From Acidobacteriota bacterium (GTDB taxonomy: Bacteria > Acidobacteriota > Terriglobia > Terriglobales > Acidobacteriaceae): a DNA stretch of 51,502 bases. This document shows, in pieces, positions 1-7,289 of the stretch. Numbering within the stretch: position 1 is the stretch's first letter; every line of letters begins with the position of its first letter. Location of the stretch: positions 1 through 51,502 of the forward strand of contig QIAU01000162.1 of the NCBI GenBank assembly GCA_003225055.1, written 5' to 3'. The position numbers were made by a program, and so were the translations under genes. The notes under the pieces were generated by a model. It was not told where the DNA came from, ran no database searches, and saw only the letters and a program-made list of their open reading frames with translations.

Positions 1-691
1 CGGACGGACTTTTCCGTATCCACGCTGAAATAGCGCTGTGCCATCGAGCTGGTGTTGTATCCGAACGAAACCATGATCGTCCATGCCAGGAGGTATTACC
101 CAACCGAATTCGCCCGAAACATGCATAGTCTTCATCTCTGGGGGCAGGAATGAATGAGCCCGCTTATCCCACCGACGCGGGCAAGAGATGTGATCACCAA
201 GACCAGGCAAAACGGCATGAGAATGGACGCTTGCAGGAAATCGGTGACCACCACAGCCCATAGGCCGCCCAGTACGCAATAAAAAATGATGATTGCCCCT
301 GCGCTGAGAATGGTCCAGGTGACGGAAAAGCCGCACGCGGAGGAAACAAATAGGCTGAGTCCATACAGCGTGCTTGCGCTGGTGAAGAGTTGAAAAACAA
401 TGGTACTCCAGGAAAAAGTCTGGTGCGTAGCCAGGTTGGAGCGGCCGGATAGATACTCCATCACGGTCGTAATACGGCTACGTCGCCAGCGTCTTGCGAA
501 CACAAAAACTCCAAGCAGGAAGCTCAGCGCATTTCCTAGGTACAGCCCGGTGGCGGCCAATCCAGCACGGTAAGCTACTCCGGCCGCCCCCGCGAACGTC
601 CACGCGCTGAAGCCCGACATGAAACAGCTTCAGCCTGCGACCAACCAGGGTACGCGGCCGCAGTTATTCGAGTTGGCCGTTTTTGAAGGTG
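1..691 (-). pseudogene. sodium/solute symporter (SSS family), decayed and cut by window edge
   Basis: Minus-strand translation gives a recognisable SSS-type segment: GRVPWLVAG, an in-frame TGA at about 632, SCFMSGFSAWTFAGAAG, several hydrophobic helices, then PPEMKTMHVSGEFGW and finally WTIMVSFGYNTSSMAQRYFS running off the left edge. The PPEMKTMH stretch (about 88-134) lies in a different frame from the flanks, so there is one indel on each side that cancel out; read straight through, the frame meets a TGA at 132-134. The N-terminus upstream of about 690 is also absent. SSS proteins are inner-membrane sodium-coupled importers of sugars and similar solutes, normally 500 residues or more. A real pseudogene is most likely; sequencing error could explain the paired indels but not easily all defects. 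Confidence 0.7.
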
Positions 692-902
692 ATCACCGAG
701 GCTCTTGCAGTGCAAGACCCTCCCGCTGGGTTAGACCTCGTCGCTTCAGTCTCTACGGCCAACTCGAGCATCCTCTTCGCGTTTTCGTCCGGCACGTCAC
801 CAAAGTGCGTTTCGTCCTTATGTCGTCGTCTTCCGCAAGTCTTTCCATAATGCTATAAACTACAGGCGTTTCGTCTTTTCGGAGGATAACGGTTCACTGC
901 CG

Positions 903-1163
903 ATGCCGAAAACTGAAACCGCAGGACGCAAGCTACGACGGCTGCGCGAAAGCTTGGGTTTGACTATGCACGATGTCTACGCGGCGAGCAAGTTAGTTGC
1001 AGGTGCCAAGCGCAGCCGAAGGTTCCTGCTCCCGCCCGGTCGGCTGTCGGTCATCGAAAGCGGAAAAACGGTGCCCAGCATTTATCGACTGTACACGCTG
1101 GCTTTCGCGTACAATACGCGGATGCGAAAGCTGCTGGCGCTCTACGGCGCGTGGTGGCGTTGA
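903..1163 (+). CDS. XRE-family helix-turn-helix DNA-binding protein
   Basis: 86-residue protein made almost entirely of one Cro/CI-type HTH domain. Visible elements are the first helix GRKLRRLRESLGLTMHDVY (residues 8-26), a longer-than-usual basic insertion, then RLSVIESGKTVPSIYRLYTLA (about 49-69), matching the acidobacterial XRE subgroup. The C-terminus continues as a short basic helix and there is no sensor domain. It probably acts as a small transcriptional regulator; its target is unknown. A GGAGG lies 17 bases upstream of the ATG, too far for a good ribosome site, so translation may be weak or the mRNA leaderless. It stands alone, after the decayed symporter and before a small membrane-protein gene. 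Confidence 0.8.
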   Translation: MPKTETAGRKLRRLRESLGLTMHDVYAASKLVAGAKRSRRFLLPPGRLSVIESGKTVPSIYRLYTLAFAYNTRMRKLLALYGAWWR

Positions 1164-1248
1164 GTGCAGCGGGAAAGAACCAATCCTGCGCGGGAGTTCA
1201 TTTTTTGGCTAGCCACGACTTGATCAGTTGATCTGCCGTTTCCGATGC

Positions 1249-1434
1249 ATGAAAGCTTCGACAGAAAACACCTTAAGGGCGACCGGGGTTGCGATTGCGG
1301 TAGGCACGGGGGCATGGCTTTTTGGCTTCGCACAGAGAATTTGGCCCGCGCATCCGGTACTTGCTCTACTCCTTCTTACCATTGCCGTCACTGTGATTGT
1401 CAAAGTGTGGCCAACGACTAAGTCAAATCTGTAG
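1249..1434 (+). CDS. small two-helix membrane protein, unknown function
   Basis: 61 residues starting at MKASTENTL. There are two hydrophobic segments, roughly residues 11-27 (TGVAIAVGTGAWLFGFA) and 34-52 (HPVLALLLLTIAVTVIVKV), separated by a short turn and followed by a basic tail. It is probably an inner-membrane peptide. No family was recognised. An in-frame start 21 bases upstream is possible but gives an unlikely Cys/Arg-rich leader. Only the hydrophobic pattern supports it, so it could be a chance ORF. Confidence 0.4.
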   Translation: MKASTENTLRATGVAIAVGTGAWLFGFAQRIWPAHPVLALLLLTIAVTVIVKVWPTTKSNL

Positions 1435-1943
1435 TGTGGACCGACACTTTGGAGCTAGGCCGCCACGGCCTTGAGGAGTTGGGCCTGCACCATTTCAGAG
1501 TTCCTGCACCCGGAGACTCCAGCGAGGCTGCGTCCCTCCACAACCTGGCATTGTTGTACGCGAACCGCAAACTGCCCATCACGTCCGTCAGCTACTGCCA
1601 CCGTAAGAAGTCGTGCTCGCTCAAGGTTGGCCCTAGTCTCTCTCTAGAGAATTGCCGAACTGACACCGAGTTCACCGTCCGAACCGTATTGCCCAGATGG
1701 CGATAATAGTGGTAATAGTGGACTGTTCACATGGATCCAGACCTCCTTCTGCTATACTGTTGATAACGCATTTGTACGGTTTGCTTGTTTACGCGGTGGT
1801 CCTGCCGTTGGATCAGCTTTATCTCCGCCTTTCTTGCCCGCCGTTTTGTTAAGCGTTAAATCTAAATTGAAGAGGAACCGCGTGAAGAACTCGGACGTGT
1901 GTCTGAGTGTCTGGCGACCGGCCCCTAGAAAGAAACCATTCAA
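1435..1943. other. long intergenic region / leader of the DEAD-box helicase gene
   Basis: About 500 bases with no convincing gene; open frames here resemble no protein family. A possible -10 (TATACT at 1753-1758) would give a leader of roughly 180 nt before the helicase start. Long structured leaders are common for cold-inducible RNA helicase genes, so this stretch may carry post-transcriptional control. No clear -35 at normal spacing was found. Confidence 0.4.
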
Positions 1944-3140
1944 ATGACTACATTCTTAGAGTTGCCCCTCTCTGATGCGTTACGGCAGAGGCTGGCGGCA
2001 GCTCAATTCAAAACCTTGACCCCGATCCAGGAGCAAGCCATTCCTCCTGCCCTTGCCGGGAAAGACGTGATCGGTACGGCGCAGACGGGGACCGGCAAGA
2101 CACTCGCCTTCCTGCTTCCGCTCATCGAGATGCTGGGGCGTGAACTATCACGACAGGCAAACGCACTGGTCCTCTTGCCGACGCGCGAGCTGGCCATGCA
2201 AGTCCACGAGCAATACGAGCAACTGCGCTGCGACAGGATGGCCAAGGCTGCGCTGGTAATCGGCGGCGTATCGGAAAAAACGCAGATCCTGAGTCTCCGT
2301 GCGGGGTGCGGGCTAATCATCGCCACTCCGGGTAGGCTGCAGGACTTTATTGATCGAAAGCTGGTGGACCTGCGTCAGATCAAACTGCTGGTGCTCGACG
2401 AGGCCGACCGCATGCTGGATATGGGCTTTCTGCCGGCCATCCGGCGAATTGTGGCCGTGCTGCCCCACGCCCGCCAGACGTTGTGTTTCTCAGCCACCAT
2501 GGAACAGTCCGCGGCGGTTCTGGTGCATGACTACATGCGCGACCCGGTACGGGTGGCGCTGGGCTCGGTGCTCAAGCCGGCGGAGAGCGTTCAGCTCACA
2601 GCATACGAGCTGCGGCCCATGGAGAAAATGGACGCGCTGCGGCAATTGCTGCATGCAGAAACCGGGCAGACTTTGGTGTTCGCCCGCACCAAGCGCGGCG
2701 CGGAACGGATTGTGAGGTCATTGGTCCGCGATGGCTTCAACGCCGCCGTTATTCATGGCGACCGCTCGCAATCACAGCGGAACAAGGCCCTGAATGGATT
2801 TCAGGAGGGCCACTACCAAGTACTGGTGGCTACCGACATCGCTTCGCGTGGTCTGCACCTGGACGACGTGGCCCATGTCATCAACTATGACCTGCCGAAG
2901 ATGGCGGAGGACTTCATCCATCGCGTCGGGCGCACCGGCCGCGCTGAATCGCGAGGCTATGCCTCCACTCTGGTCGCAGGCGCCGAGCTCATCGAACTTC
3001 GTGACATCGAGCGCACCCTGAAGCTTCGTATCGAACGCAGGCGGGTGAATGCATTCGAGGCTGAGCTGCCGAGGCGATCGATTGAAAACACTCTTACCAC
3101 CAGGACGCTGGTCGCGTTGCCGGGCGAGGTCTTTGTATAG
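1944..3140 (+). CDS. DEAD-box ATP-dependent RNA helicase (RhlE-like)
   Basis: 398 residues with all superfamily 2 motifs in order: Q motif FKTLTPIQEQAIP (22-34), motif I AQTGTGKT (46-53), Ia PTRELA, Ib TPGRL, motif II DEAD (about 152-155), motif III SAT, IV LVFARTK, V ATDIASRGLH, VI HRVGRTGR. It unwinds short RNA duplexes with ATP, in cold adaptation, ribosome assembly or mRNA decay. It has only a short C-terminal extension, so it is close to the minimal RhlE core rather than DeaD/CsdA with its RNA-binding tail. It lies in the same few kilobases as RRM proteins and CspA, which supports a cold-shock/RNA-chaperone role. The ATG follows a long leader. Confidence 0.95.
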   Translation: MTTFLELPLSDALRQRLAAAQFKTLTPIQEQAIPPALAGKDVIGTAQTGTGKTLAFLLPLIEMLGRELSRQANALVLLPTRELAMQVHEQYEQLRCDRMAKAALVIGGVSEKTQILSLRAGCGLIIATPGRLQDFIDRKLVDLRQIKLLVLDEADRMLDMGFLPAIRRIVAVLPHARQTLCFSATMEQSAAVLVHDYMRDPVRVALGSVLKPAESVQLTAYELRPMEKMDALRQLLHAETGQTLVFARTKRGAERIVRSLVRDGFNAAVIHGDRSQSQRNKALNGFQEGHYQVLVATDIASRGLHLDDVAHVINYDLPKMAEDFIHRVGRTGRAESRGYASTLVAGAELIELRDIERTLKLRIERRRVNAFEAELPRRSIENTLTTRTLVALPGEVFV

Positions 3141-3189
3141 AAGGAATCTGCAGCAAGAACTGTTGGACCCACGAACGAATCGCTACTCG

Positions 3190-3490
3190 CGGACAGCACT
3201 ATTTCGCCGTTGCATATAAAGCCTTGCGAGTTGCCGCCAGAGTATTGACGAGCGACTCCAGTGGTCTTGTGATTGTCGTAGTCCTGGATTTAGTCCTGGA
3301 TCAGTTCCAACGTGTCGGCCGCGGTTGTCTCAGGAATGGCGGCGGCAGCGATCCAGTCGTGGATCAGACCATCGGGCTGCCTTGCGAATATAAACATCAA
3401 AATGCCGCAAGGGTTTGTGGTTTCAACCGCATAGGCTTTGCGGTCTGTGCCATGGCTTCCGCTCGTATTGCGAGTCGTGATCCGGCCTTA
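3190..3490 (-). pseudogene. fragment of a conserved acidobacterial protein, broken by a 12-bp tandem duplication
   Basis: The minus-strand frame reads GLIHDWIAAAAIP, then TLELIQD, a stop, and IQDYDNHKTTG. The stop arises from a 12-base tandem duplication (3279-3290 and 3291-3302, 11 of 12 identical); removing one copy restores LIQDYDNH, which resembles the LIHDWIG...LVQDYDHH signature I recall from an uncharacterised acidobacterial family of exported proteins with a START-like fold. Both ends of the usual protein are missing. The family assignment is from memory of the motif and is tentative. The remaining bases to about 3818 hold nothing I can recognise. Confidence 0.4.
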
Positions 3491-3818
3491 CCTGCTTGTC
3501 AAGCCAGTCTGCGATGCAACCGCTGGACCGCACCTCTGTCCAAGTCTCCATTGTGGATGCGCATTGGTTCTGACCTACAGTAGCTCAGCGACTCCAGGGA
3601 GGAGAACTCGCGTGCGCGGGAAGAGTTGTAGTCCCACAATTCGCCCTCAGAAATTGCTACAACAGGAATTTTGCATTGCCTTGAGGGCATCTTGGGCAGC
3701 AAATTTTCCCATCACTAGCGCGAGCTTGCAATTCGGCCTCATCTGGACGGGCCCCCTCCACCCGGCACACGCATTGAGGAGTGAGCGCTCCTTTTCGGTT
3801 CAGCTTCACACAAATTTA

Positions 3819-3839
3819 ATAGGGGTCATTTTCCCCTAT
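3819..3839 (-). terminator. hairpin at the 3' end of the small basic-protein gene
   Basis: Perfect 7-base stem ATAGGGG / CCCCTAT with a 7-base loop, followed on the minus strand by TTAAATTT. It overlaps the stop codon of the gene at 3826-4122 and would end the minus-strand RRM/small-protein transcript. The U-tract is weak, so Rho-independent termination is likely but not certain. Confidence 0.5.
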
Positions 3840-4122
3840 CTTCATAATCAGCTTCGTGAGCTTTGGCGTTCCCTTCAGACACTTGATCTGGTACCTCGCC
3901 GTACTCTGCTCTTGGCTGGACGAGACTCGGCTGGCCGGGTCCGATCCTGAACATTGCAGCCTGGGCTTCCGCGTGCTCACGTAGTTCACGCATCTCGTCA
4001 TCCGGACTGACTTCGTGTTTTTCCTGCCTGCGCCGGTTCCTGCGCTCGGCTTTATCGCGTTGTTTCTGTTGCCGTGCTTGCTCTTTCTGGCGCTTGTTAA
4101 ATGTGGATCGTCCTCTCGGCAT
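3826..4122 (-). CDS. small basic protein encoded with the RRM gene
   Basis: 98 residues. The first 35 are extremely rich in Lys, Arg and Gln (MPRGRSTFNKRQKEQARQQK and onward) and should form one charged helix; the rest is acidic and probably disordered. An AGGAGG lies about 7 bases before the ATG, supporting the start. No named family, but I recall short proteins with this N-terminus beside RRM genes in acidobacteria. It lies 79 bases downstream of the RRM gene on the same strand and ahead of a hairpin terminator, so the two are probably cotranscribed. An RNA- or ribosome-binding role is a guess from its charge. Confidence 0.65.
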   Translation of the reverse strand: MPRGRSTFNKRQKEQARQQKQRDKAERRNRRRQEKHEVSPDDEMRELREHAEAQAAMFRIGPGQPSLVQPRAEYGEVPDQVSEGNAKAHEADYEDRGK

Positions 4123-4201
4123 TCAGAGATCCTCCTGTCCTTTAGTTATTGTTGCAGCTCGGAACGCTGCCCTCGACCCCTGCACCAAGAGGGCCGAAGA
4201 G

Positions 4202-4552
4202 CTACCATCGGGGCTCTCGCGGCTGGCGCGCATGACCGCGATAATCGTCCCGTCCGCGTCCTCCGCCACCAAATCGTCGTCCACCGCCGCCAGTGTGGGG
4301 CCGGTCAGTCTTTGGTTTGGCCTCATTGATGGTCAGGGTGCGGCCGCCTAATTGGGTGCCGTTGAGAGCTGCGATAGCTTTATCCGCTTCTCCCGCATTG
4401 GTCATTTCAACGAACGCAAAACCGCGGGAACGTCCGGTTTCGCGGTCGGTCACCATGTTGACTCTTTCCACGTCGCCGTGCGGCTGGAAAAGAGTGCGCA
4501 ATTCCGTCTCGGTTGTACTGTGGGGCAGATTACCAACGTAAAGGTTCTTCAT
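4202..4552 (-). CDS. RRM-domain RNA-binding protein with Gly/Arg-rich tail
   Basis: 116 residues. A single RNA recognition motif occupies about 1-80 with RNP2 LYVGNL (4-9) and RNP1 RGFAFVEM (43-50), including the aromatic residues that stack on RNA. The tail (about 85-116) is rich in Gly and Arg (GGGGRRFGGGGRGRDDYRG). This is the architecture of cyanobacterial and plant cold-induced glycine-rich RNA-binding proteins. It likely acts as an RNA chaperone in the cytosol. A GGAG precedes the ATG at short spacing, and the mRNA leader carries hairpins (see 4553-4828). It is followed by a small basic-protein gene on the same strand. Confidence 0.92.
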   Translation of the reverse strand: MKNLYVGNLPHSTTETELRTLFQPHGDVERVNMVTDRETGRSRGFAFVEMTNAGEADKAIAALNGTQLGGRTLTINEAKPKTDRPHTGGGGRRFGGGGRGRDDYRGHARQPREPRW

Positions 4553-4828
4553 AGCAGCTCCGTGCGCCGGTTAAAACCGGCAAGGTGTAGTGAATGAAAG
4601 TTTCATAGGTTGAAGGCTTAGCAAACCGCAACGGCCCGAGTCATGCAGAACCGCTCGCGAGGGCGGCGTCGAAGCGTTGACAGAGGAATGTACAGGCGCC
4701 GGTTTCCATCGGCTCGCGTTTGTCATCCCTATCCTCTCGTGCGCTTGGGCGTTTACACCCAAGGTGGGAGCCGGATGCAGTAAAACCGCTTGTCCGGACT
4801 GGGGAGGGGTCGTGAGCAATCATGGTTC
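4553..4828 (-). promoter_or_regulatory. structured leader upstream of the RRM gene
   Basis: 276 bases without a gene between the receiver-domain gene and the RRM start. Two hairpins are visible: 4566-4581, arms GCCGGTT/AACCGGC with a 2-base loop, 13 bases upstream of the RRM start codon; and 4744-4763, arms CTTGGG/CCCAAG. A hairpin this close to the ribosome site could make translation depend on temperature or on an RNA chaperone. The promoter was not located. Confidence 0.4.
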
Positions 4829-5434
4829 CTACTCCGATACTTTTTGTAGTTCGGATGCAAGTTGAGACATGACTTCTGCGCGTCTGGAGGCTCTAACCTC
4901 AAGATCGCGCGGCGGTGTGGGGCGGTTACGCATGGCGGTGGAACGAGCAGCCGAAACCGAGCGGACAGCCGAGATTCGTCGGGAAGCTTCCATAATTCCC
5001 CATGGTTGAGTTGTGCTTCCGGAGGCATCGCTTGCGGGCGACGCTTTCGCCTCGCCTCCGAGTTTCGTGTCGCTATCTCGCAGCGCTGCCGACGCACCAG
5101 GCAGATTGGGCAAGTCTGCGAGATAGTCAGGCTTGCCGACGAGGAATGCGAGTTGCTGCCGTGGCGTGGCGGCCCGAATGTCGTCGCAGAATTTGTCCCG
5201 ATGGCCCTGGTCGTCTTCCAGATTGATGAGTACGAGGTTGTACAAATCAGCGCGCCACCAGGAACGCGCTTCGCTGATATCACAGGCGCAATCGACGTCC
5301 ATACCCAGCTTGCGCATGACCTCGGCGCGCAATTCGCGCGTGGCCGGAGATGCGTCCACCAGAAGGACTCGTTTTCGCTTGACCGGACCAGGGACCGAAC
5401 TGGAAGGCGGCAACGTAAGCGGGAACGTGGTCAT
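4829..5434 (-). CDS. degenerate response-regulator receiver protein
   Basis: 201 residues. Residues about 20-125 fit a CheY-like receiver fold: RVLLVDASPATRELRAEVM (22-40) for the first strand and helix, YNLVLINLED (65-74) for strand 3, and AFLVGKP for strands 4-5 with the conserved Lys. The normal phospho-acceptor Asp is replaced by Asn71, and only one Asp (D27) remains of the usual acidic pair, so phosphorylation looks impossible. The C-terminal 75 residues are Ala/Ser/Arg-rich with a final helix and no DNA-binding domain. The start overlaps the stop of the 52-residue gene upstream as ATGA, implying translational coupling. It may be a phosphorylation-independent protein-interaction module. 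Confidence 0.7.
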   Translation of the reverse strand: MTTFPLTLPPSSSVPGPVKRKRVLLVDASPATRELRAEVMRKLGMDVDCACDISEARSWWRADLYNLVLINLEDDQGHRDKFCDDIRAATPRQQLAFLVGKPDYLADLPNLPGASAALRDSDTKLGGEAKASPASDASGSTTQPWGIMEASRRISAVRSVSAARSTAMRNRPTPPRDLEVRASRRAEVMSQLASELQKVSE

Positions 5435-5589
5435 GCCGATTTCTCCCTTGATCTAGTCTGAGAGCGGGGAACCACCGCATCCGCTTGCTTGGGCAGCGAC
5501 CCAAACATCGCCCGCTGCCGCGCTCGGCGATGGATCTTCTCCCTTCGTCTTCGGTTGAATCGGGCCTTGTCGCCATTGATTCCCGACAT
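5431..5589 (-). CDS. 52-residue Arg-rich small protein coupled to the receiver gene
   Basis: Starts MSGINGDKARFNRRRREKIH and ends in SREKSA. About a quarter of residues are Arg or Lys, concentrated in residues 8-27, predicted as a basic helix. AGGAG lies 7 bases before the ATG. Its TGA overlaps the ATG of the receiver-domain gene (ATGA, 5431-5434), a classic coupling arrangement. I do not recognise a family with certainty. The charge suggests a nucleic-acid or ribosome partner. The good ribosome site and the overlap make it more likely real than its length alone would suggest. Confidence 0.6.
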   Translation of the reverse strand: MSGINGDKARFNRRRREKIHRRARQRAMFGSLPKQADAVVPRSQTRSREKSA

Positions 5590-5824
5590 AGTTCAACTCC
5601 TTAGGTTGCTGAAGTGTTGCGACTGATCTGTTCTGCCGCACGGTGCTGCGAATCCCGCCGCCGTGCAACGGCCAGCGCCCAATGAAAACACCGGATGAGC
5701 CCGCGGGCTGTCGGGACAGGAAGGAAAAGTCACGTGCCTCCTGGCTGGTTTCTCAATCCGAAGGCGCCGTGTCTAGAAAGTGTCTTCGAGGTTAAGAGTT
5801 GTAGGCGAACGCGTCCAGCGCCGG

Positions 5825-5986
5825 TTACTTGCGGTTGGATGCGTTTTTCCGGGTTTCGATGAGATCGAGCTGTTCGATGAGATCGAGAGTCCTTTGAGAA
5901 TCGCGGTCGTCCATTGCGTCTGCGTACTGAACTGACTCAACCGGGTCTTGACGCATCTGCACTCCATTCTCACTTGCCAACTCCAT
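5825..5986 (-). CDS. 53-residue acidic small protein
   Basis: Starts MELASENGVQMRQDPVESVQ and ends NASNRK. It contains an internal amphipathic repeat, LDLIEQLDLIET, encoded by a 14-base direct repeat (TCGATGAGATCGAG twice on the plus strand). AAGAGG precedes the ATG by about 6 bases. No family recognised. It may share a transcript with the 52-residue gene and receiver gene downstream (235-base gap). Confidence rests on the ribosome site and ordered sequence character. Confidence 0.45.
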   Translation of the reverse strand: MELASENGVQMRQDPVESVQYADAMDDRDSQRTLDLIEQLDLIETRKNASNRK

Positions 5987-6046
5987 ATTACCTCTTATCT
6001 TCAGAAAGCCCTAATCGCTTTGGACTTCTGGTGCAAACAAACGGGT

Positions 6047-6219
6047 TACAATTGCCGGCGGCAATTTCGCTTGCGAACGCTGCAGTTTAAGCGTAGCATC
6101 GCGCCTGTACGTTAGACAGAATCGGTCGTGAGCAGTTCTCGCCTCAACAGCCAGTAACCTGCGCAGGTTTCTTCCGACTCCCTCCAGCGTAAATACACAA
6201 AAAGGAACACAAGTACAAC
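6047..6219 (+). promoter_or_regulatory. cspA promoter region with palindrome and long leader
   Basis: A -10-like TACAAT (6047-6052) is immediately followed and overlapped by a perfect palindrome, AATTGCC-GGC-GGCAATT (6050-6066). If transcription starts near 6059, the leader is about 160 nt, the length typical of cold-shock cspA leaders. The palindrome could be an operator or the first hairpin of the leader. No good -35 at 17-base spacing was found. Confidence 0.4.
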
Positions 6220-6420
6220 ATGGAACAAGGAACTGTGAAGTGGTTCAACGATGCCAAGGGCTACGGTTTCATCAGCCGGCAGTCGGGCGAAGATGTTTTC
6301 GTGCATTTCTCCGCCATCCAAGCAGGCGGTTTCAAGAGCCTGCAAGAAGGCCAGACGGTGGAATTCGACGTGACCAAGGGTCCGAAGGGCTGGCAGGCGG
6401 AAAACGTCCGGCCGGTCTAA
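6220..6420 (+). CDS. cspA: cold-shock protein (CspA family)
   Basis: 66-residue single cold-shock domain. It starts [18 protein letters not shown] with RNP1 KGYGFI (13-18) and RNP2 VFVHF (26-30), followed by the [24 protein letters not shown] pattern. It binds single-stranded RNA/DNA and melts secondary structure. The length is exactly that of the family. An AAAGGAA site lies upstream of the ATG and a long leader precedes it. A strong hairpin terminator follows, so it is monocistronic. The neighbouring helicase and RRM genes suggest a shared RNA-remodelling theme. Confidence 0.96.
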   Translation: MEQGTVKWFNDAKGYGFISRQSGEDVFVHFSAIQAGGFKSLQEGQTVEFDVTKGPKGWQAENVRPV

Positions 6421-6432
6421 CCTCGATGTGGA

Positions 6433-6460
6433 AGAAGCGATTCGGCTGCGGATCGCTTCT
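6433..6460 (+). terminator. Rho-independent terminator of cspA
   Basis: Perfect 9-base stem AGAAGCGAT / ATCGCTTCT with a 10-base loop, followed by TTTC, beginning 12 bases after the cspA stop codon. Confidence 0.7.
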
Positions 6461-6519
6461 TTCGGCTTCCTGCGACAGCACACCACCAAGGGCAAACGCT
6501 GAGGAGTCCCACCTAAGCC

Positions 6520-6824
6520 ATGGTGAACATTTTCATTCGGAATCTTGACTTCGAAGAACCAAAGACCAATTGCGAACGGTCATTGAGCCCTATGGCACGG
6601 TCGAGAGTGTCACAATCGTAAAGGATCCTGATACGGGTCAACCCCGCGGTTTTGCCTTCATTGAGACAACCAGTGCCGAAGAGGCTTGGGCTGCGATCTC
6701 AGCCCTGGACGGAGCACCTGCGAATCACCGCCCTCTGCGAGTGAACGAAGCCCGCCCAAAACTTGTTCATGATCCTGATAGCGTGTCAACCGGAACCAGA
6801 GACCATCGGCGCCATCCAATCTAG
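6520..6824 (+). pseudogene. second RRM RNA-binding protein, one-base frameshift near its N-terminus
   Basis: ATG at 6520 opens MVNIFIRNLDFEE (RNP2-like IFIRNL) but the frame is lost at about 6558. The rest of the RRM continues one frame over as TKDQLRTVIEPYGTVESV and carries RNP1 RGFAFIET, ending at 6824. Adding one A to the AAGAA run at 6554-6558 restores a continuous 101-residue RRM. A GAGGAG is found about 14 bases upstream of the ATG. Either the gene is freshly inactivated or one base was dropped from the sequence. If intact it would be a short RRM without the Gly-rich tail. An internal TTG at 6570 is an unlikely alternative start because it would delete the first RRM strand. Confidence 0.75.
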
Positions 6825-6845
6825 CCGGCTCCAATCTAGCCGGCT
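6816..6845 (+). repeat. 15-bp perfect tandem duplication
   Basis: CCAATCTAGCCGGCT occurs twice head to tail. The first copy contains the TAG stop of the RRM frame. It is a simple slippage product; no function is implied. Confidence 0.9.
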
Positions 6846-6889
6846 CCCGGTAAGAAAGAGCCAGCCTGTGCGCCAGAGAGGCGAGGAAA

Positions 6890-7108
6890 ATGAAAGCAAC
6901 CGGCACCATGCACGATCCGGGGCCGCGAGACAATCGAATCTCAAAACGGGTGCTTGTCCTCAGCGGGCAAGTTCAAGACATCGTAGATTCGAGCGCACGA
7001 TATCGGGCGAAGGCCGTGCATACGAAGATCGATCGTTCGGCTAATCAGTTGCGCGAGCTTCGACTACTGCAAATTCGAGAAGAACTGGGACTACTGCTCA
7101 AGAAGTAA
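6890..7108 (+). CDS. small hypothetical protein
   Basis: 72 residues, starting MKATGTMHDPGPRDNRISKR and ending in LRLLQIREELGLLLKK. The second half is a Leu/Arg/Glu-rich helix. AGGCGAGG lies a few bases upstream of the ATG. No family recognised. It lies 65 bases after the broken RRM gene on the same strand, so it may be its former operon partner. Confidence 0.5.
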   Translation: MKATGTMHDPGPRDNRISKRVLVLSGQVQDIVDSSARYRAKAVHTKIDRSANQLRELRLLQIREELGLLLKK

Positions 7109-7289
7109 GCGGAAGAGGAAGTACACGGCTTGCTGGGCTCAGCCATCACTTGTAGGTCGGTCAATAGCCTCTCTGATCGGAGTGAGTGAGACTCCGGCAT
7201 AGCGCTGGTGCGCGGCCCGGCGCGCTGGAGTAAGTTCGGGCAGTCTCTCGATGGGAACATCGGCCAGTCCTGGAAGAATTGCAGCCAAG

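Noticed and set aside
619-858. 79-codon plus-strand open frame
   Set aside because: Antisense to the symporter relic and without motifs.
1434-1706. 90-codon plus-strand open frame
   Set aside because: No ribosome site, no family, and irregular amino-acid composition.
4744-4763. CGTTTAC inside a palindrome as a LacI-type operator
   Set aside because: The dyad is CTTGGG/CCCAAG, not the GTAA-CG-TTAC type; treated as a leader hairpin.
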